From Clostridia bacterium (GTDB taxonomy: Bacteria > Bacillota > Clostridia > TANB77 > UBA1234), in the NCBI GenBank assembly GCA_900753975.1, contig CAAEBC010000071.1, positions 1-16,556 of the forward strand: 16,556 nucleotides of DNA, written 5' to 3'. The notes under the pieces were generated by a model that had not been told where the DNA came from, did no database searches, and saw nothing but the letters and a program-made list of their open reading frames with translations. The first letter of the stretch is position 1. Each line of letters opens with the position of its first letter. This document shows positions 13,949-16,556 of this stretch, piece by piece. The position numbers were made by a program, and so were the translations under genes.

Positions 13949-16402
13949 TTAACTATTATATAGTTTTTTCTTTTTATTTATAACTTGCCATTTTTCGCCT
14001 TCTGGGGCATTTTCGTCAATATTATCTTGCTCATATTCTTCCTCTTCTATAAAAGTATCTTCACCTTGTTCTTTCATTTCTTCCCATTCTTCTTTTGAAA
14101 TAAGAACTTGTCTTGGTTTAGAACCTTGATGTCCTGAAATAATACCTCTATCTTCCATTTGGTCAACAATTCTACCAGCTCTAGCATAACCAACTTTAAA
14201 CTTTCTTTGAATCATGGAAGCCGAAATTTGACCCATATTAACAGCAAGTTCAATAGCTTCTGTCAAAAACTCATCACAGTCATCTTCATCATCAGTAGAA
14301 ACTTGTGGAGCATTTGCTTTTTCTAAACTTTCTAAAACATTTTCATTATATCTTACTTCGTTATTTTCTTTAATATAATCAATTACTTCTTCTACCTCAG
14401 AATCCGAAACAAATGAACCTTGAATTCTTATTGGTTTTGCTTCTCCAACTGGGTAATAAAGCATATCACCACGCCCAAGTAATTTTTCTGCACCACCCAT
14501 ATCCAAAATTGTTCTTGAGTCTATTTGTGATGATACAGTAAAGGCAATTCTTGACGGAATGTTTGCTTTGATAATACCTGTAATGACATCAACAGATGGT
14601 CTTTGCGTAGCAATAATTAAATGCATACCTGCAGCACGAGCTTTTTGCGCTATTCTACAAATAGAATCTTCAACTTCATTAGAAGCTACCATCATCAAAT
14701 CTGCAAGCTCATCGATAACAATAACTATTTGAGGTAATACACCTTCTTCTCCATCATTTTGAAGAAGCTCATTATATCCTCTAATATCCCTAACACCTTT
14801 ATTTGCAAACAATTGATATCTATTTTCCATCTCTTGAACAGCCCAGTTAAGTGCTCCAGCAGCCTTTTTAGGATCGGTAACAACGGGAATAAGCAAATGT
14901 GGAATCCCGTTATAAACAGAAAGTTCAACAACCTTTGGGTCTACCAAAATAAGCTTAACTTCACTAGGTTTTGCCTTATACAATATACTCATAATGATAG
15001 AATTTATGCATACACTTTTACCAGAACCTGTACTACCAGCAATAAGCATGTGTGGCATTTTTGCAATATCACCAACACAAGCATTACCATCAATTCCTCT
15101 ACCAAGTGAAAAAGAAAGTTTTGATTTAGCATCAATAAATTCATCTGATTCTATAATTTCTCTTAGAGATACAGTGTCCGTATTTTTGTTTGGTACCTCT
15201 ATTCCTACAGCAGATTTACCAGGAATAGGAGCTTCGATTCTTATTGATTTAGCTGCTAAGTTAAGTGCTAAATCATCAGATAATCTTAAAATTTTACTTA
15301 CCTTAACTCCAACACTTGGTTGCAATTCATATCTTGTAACTGTTGGGCCTCTTGTAACATTAGTAACTTTTGCATCTACACCAAAACTTTCCAAAGTCTT
15401 TTGAAGCTTAATTGCAATTTCTTTAAGCTCTCTATTTGTATAGTCTTTACCAGATTTCTTAGACTCATTTAATAAGCTAACTGGTGGAAATTCATAATTT
15501 TCATCTTCTTCTAATGTACTATGATCTAAATCTATATCTTCAGCCGTTTCCTCCTCAATCTCTTCTACTTGTTTTTTCTTTCCTAATAATTGTTTTATAT
15601 TCTTTTTCGTTTGTTCTTTAGCCTCTACTGCCTCTTCGTCTTCCTCTTCTAATACTTCATTATCGCCAGTTTCTTCCTCTTCTTCTTCATCATCATCTAA
15701 GTCAAAGTTTAATTGTTCTGCATCTGATATAACTTCAGTTTGTTCTGCAATTTGTCTAAATTTATCACTATTTCTAGACAATTTCTTTTTTGAAGGTCTT
15801 CTTAAACTTACTGAATTTTCAACATATTCTTTTTTAGACTCTGAAAGCATTTCACTTATAAGCTCTTGCGCTGCAATAATAATTGTCGAAAGTGTTATTC
15901 CAGTAATAAGCATTGATGAAACTGTAACAAGTCCTATTAAAATAGCATAAGCAACATATTTGTTAAACCATAAATATAGCGGTATCGAAATAATTCCACC
16001 AAGCACTCCACCGCCAATCATTTCTTCATGATTGGCACCTGCTTTATAAAATGCAACTATATATGAGAATAGTCCCTCTGTACCACTTGGTATTACACTG
16101 TATCTATCAACAAGTGTAAAAATACCGGCTACAGATATCGTAAGTATTATAACTTGAAAAGTTTTTAATTTAAGCTTAGAAAAATCCCTAAACATTATAT
16201 ATAACCCAAGTACGATAAGAACAATCGGAATTGCCATTGTAACTTTTCCAAAAAGTCCACCAAAAATGCCAAACTTAATAAAATTACCTAAACCACCTAA
16301 GTCACTACTGTAGACTATTATCGCAAGTATAATTCCGAAAATAATCATACCAATAGCAGTTAAATCTATATTAATTTCCTTTTTCTTTTTTCTTCTAGCC
16401 AA
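13949..16402 (-). CDS. ftsK: DNA translocase FtsK/SpoIIIE
   Basis: A septal motor that pumps chromosomal DNA toward the terminus. The 817-aa product shows four to five N-terminal membrane helices (about 12-33, 46-70, 79-99, 130-150, 155-178), a long acidic linker (Glu/Asp-rich, about 235-300), then the motor: alpha region about 325-420, Walker A GSTGSGKS at 456-463, LVDPKVVELSVYNGIPHL, Walker B IVIDELAD at 561-568, RPSVDVITG and GRGDML. The C-terminal gamma winged helix (about 711-770, ISASMIQRKFKVGYARAGRIVDQME) reads KOPS/SRS-type orientation sequences. GAGGTG 7 bases upstream supports the ATG. The beta-CASP gene follows in the same direction. Whether it acts in vegetative division (FtsK) or sporulation (SpoIIIE) is not decidable here. 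Confidence 0.96.
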   Translation of the reverse strand: MARRKKKKEINIDLTAIGMIIFGIILAIIVYSSDLGGLGNFIKFGIFGGLFGKVTMAIPIVLIVLGLYIMFRDFSKLKLKTFQVIILTISVAGIFTLVDRYSVIPSGTEGLFSYIVAFYKAGANHEEMIGGGVLGGIISIPLYLWFNKYVAYAILIGLVTVSSMLITGITLSTIIIAAQELISEMLSESKKEYVENSVSLRRPSKKKLSRNSDKFRQIAEQTEVISDAEQLNFDLDDDEEEEEETGDNEVLEEEDEEAVEAKEQTKKNIKQLLGKKKQVEEIEEETAEDIDLDHSTLEEDENYEFPPVSLLNESKKSGKDYTNRELKEIAIKLQKTLESFGVDAKVTNVTRGPTVTRYELQPSVGVKVSKILRLSDDLALNLAAKSIRIEAPIPGKSAVGIEVPNKNTDTVSLREIIESDEFIDAKSKLSFSLGRGIDGNACVGDIAKMPHMLIAGSTGSGKSVCINSIIMSILYKAKPSEVKLILVDPKVVELSVYNGIPHLLIPVVTDPKKAAGALNWAVQEMENRYQLFANKGVRDIRGYNELLQNDGEEGVLPQIVIVIDELADLMMVASNEVEDSICRIAQKARAAGMHLIIATQRPSVDVITGIIKANIPSRIAFTVSSQIDSRTILDMGGAEKLLGRGDMLYYPVGEAKPIRIQGSFVSDSEVEEVIDYIKENNEVRYNENVLESLEKANAPQVSTDDEDDCDEFLTEAIELAVNMGQISASMIQRKFKVGYARAGRIVDQMEDRGIISGHQGSKPRQVLISKEEWEEMKEQGEDTFIEEEEYEQDNIDENAPEGEKWQVINKKKKLYNS

Positions 16403-16439
16403 TTTTAAATCACCTCATACAATTAATTCATACAATACT

Positions 16440-16468
16440 ATATTATAGCAACGAAATCTAAAAAGCAA
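16440..16468 (-). promoter_or_regulatory. Probable ftsK promoter
   Basis: TTGCTT (16463-16468) and TAATAT (16440-16445) spaced 17 bases on the minus strand; an overlapping TATAAT (16442-16447) would have a 15-base spacer. It is about 38 bases upstream of the start codon and about 22 bases from hairpin element C. Confidence 0.5.
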
Positions 16469-16490
16469 GTTATCGAACAAAAATTTCTAT

Positions 16491-16556
16491 GTTACAGTTC
16501 AGCATAAAAAGGTATAAGGTCTGATAAAACTTTTATCCGCAAGGCTTTGTCAAGGT
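16491..16556. repeat. Long hairpin element, copy C (left half, cut by window end)
   Basis: The left arm (16491-16535, starting GTTACAGTTCAG) resembles copy A's arm (GTCACAGTTCAG) and leads into the same core: CTTTTATCCGC, AAGGC, TTTGTCAAGGT. The window ends inside the inner stem, so the right arm cannot be checked. Orientation matches copy A. Confidence 0.85.

Noticed and set aside
1..16556. CRISPR array, tRNA or rRNA genes
   Set aside because: No regularly spaced direct repeats with unique spacers and no tRNA or rRNA signatures were seen in the window.

Overview
The window is low-GC DNA from a Gram-positive anaerobe, most likely a member of the Clostridia (Bacillota). The support is: AT-rich sequence with AGA-dominated arginine codons, strong AGGAGG ribosome binding sites, a LexA box of the Bacillota type (GAAC-N4-GTTC) in the recA promoter, and clostridial-style genes (MtaB, DUF421 with DUF4363, a small PF04020-like holin-type membrane protein). 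I cannot name a genus. No tRNA, rRNA, CRISPR array, transposase or integrase is visible.

Layout. Bases 1-297 hold no convincing gene but carry a degenerate 14-nt tandem repeat. From 298 to 7403 nearly everything lies on the minus strand: scpA and punA, recX and recA (SOS promoter), an oligopeptide-binding-type protein, mtaB, and a membrane-anchored metallophosphoesterase that overlaps mtaB. Bases 7480-10337 look like an inserted two-gene island: an unknown plus-strand gene and a convergent beta-CASP metallo-beta-lactamase gene share one perfect palindromic terminator that contains both stop codons. From 10338 on come a long hairpin element (A), the translationally coupled DUF421/DUF4363 pair, a divergent small holin-like gene, a second long hairpin element (B), a second beta-CASP gene, ftsK, and the start of a third hairpin element (C) cut by the window end.

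Two patterns stand out. First, three host genes (mtaB, the metallophosphoesterase and the holin-like gene) are each broken by one extra C in the same context: the zero-frame codon is CGG, preceded by a codon ending in A, and dropping the C restores a conserved Gly and a full-length family member. In a hand scan I found no other in-frame CGG in roughly 4,000 host codons, although the island uses CGG normally five times. This could be +1 recoding at a near-forbidden CGG codon, or a systematic sequencing error.

Second, hairpins A, B and C share a conserved, structured core of about 75-90 bp, while their outer arms differ between copies yet stay self-complementary (47/47 in A, 74/75 in B). That is the reverse of a typical MITE, where the ends are conserved. 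The core also carries two outward-facing TTGACA sequences with -10-like boxes.

How the genes fit together: RecA/RecX (recombination and SOS), ScpA (chromosome condensation) and FtsK (terminus segregation) are chromosome-maintenance genes. MtaB modifies tRNA position 37. The two beta-CASP proteins are probable RNA-processing nucleases.
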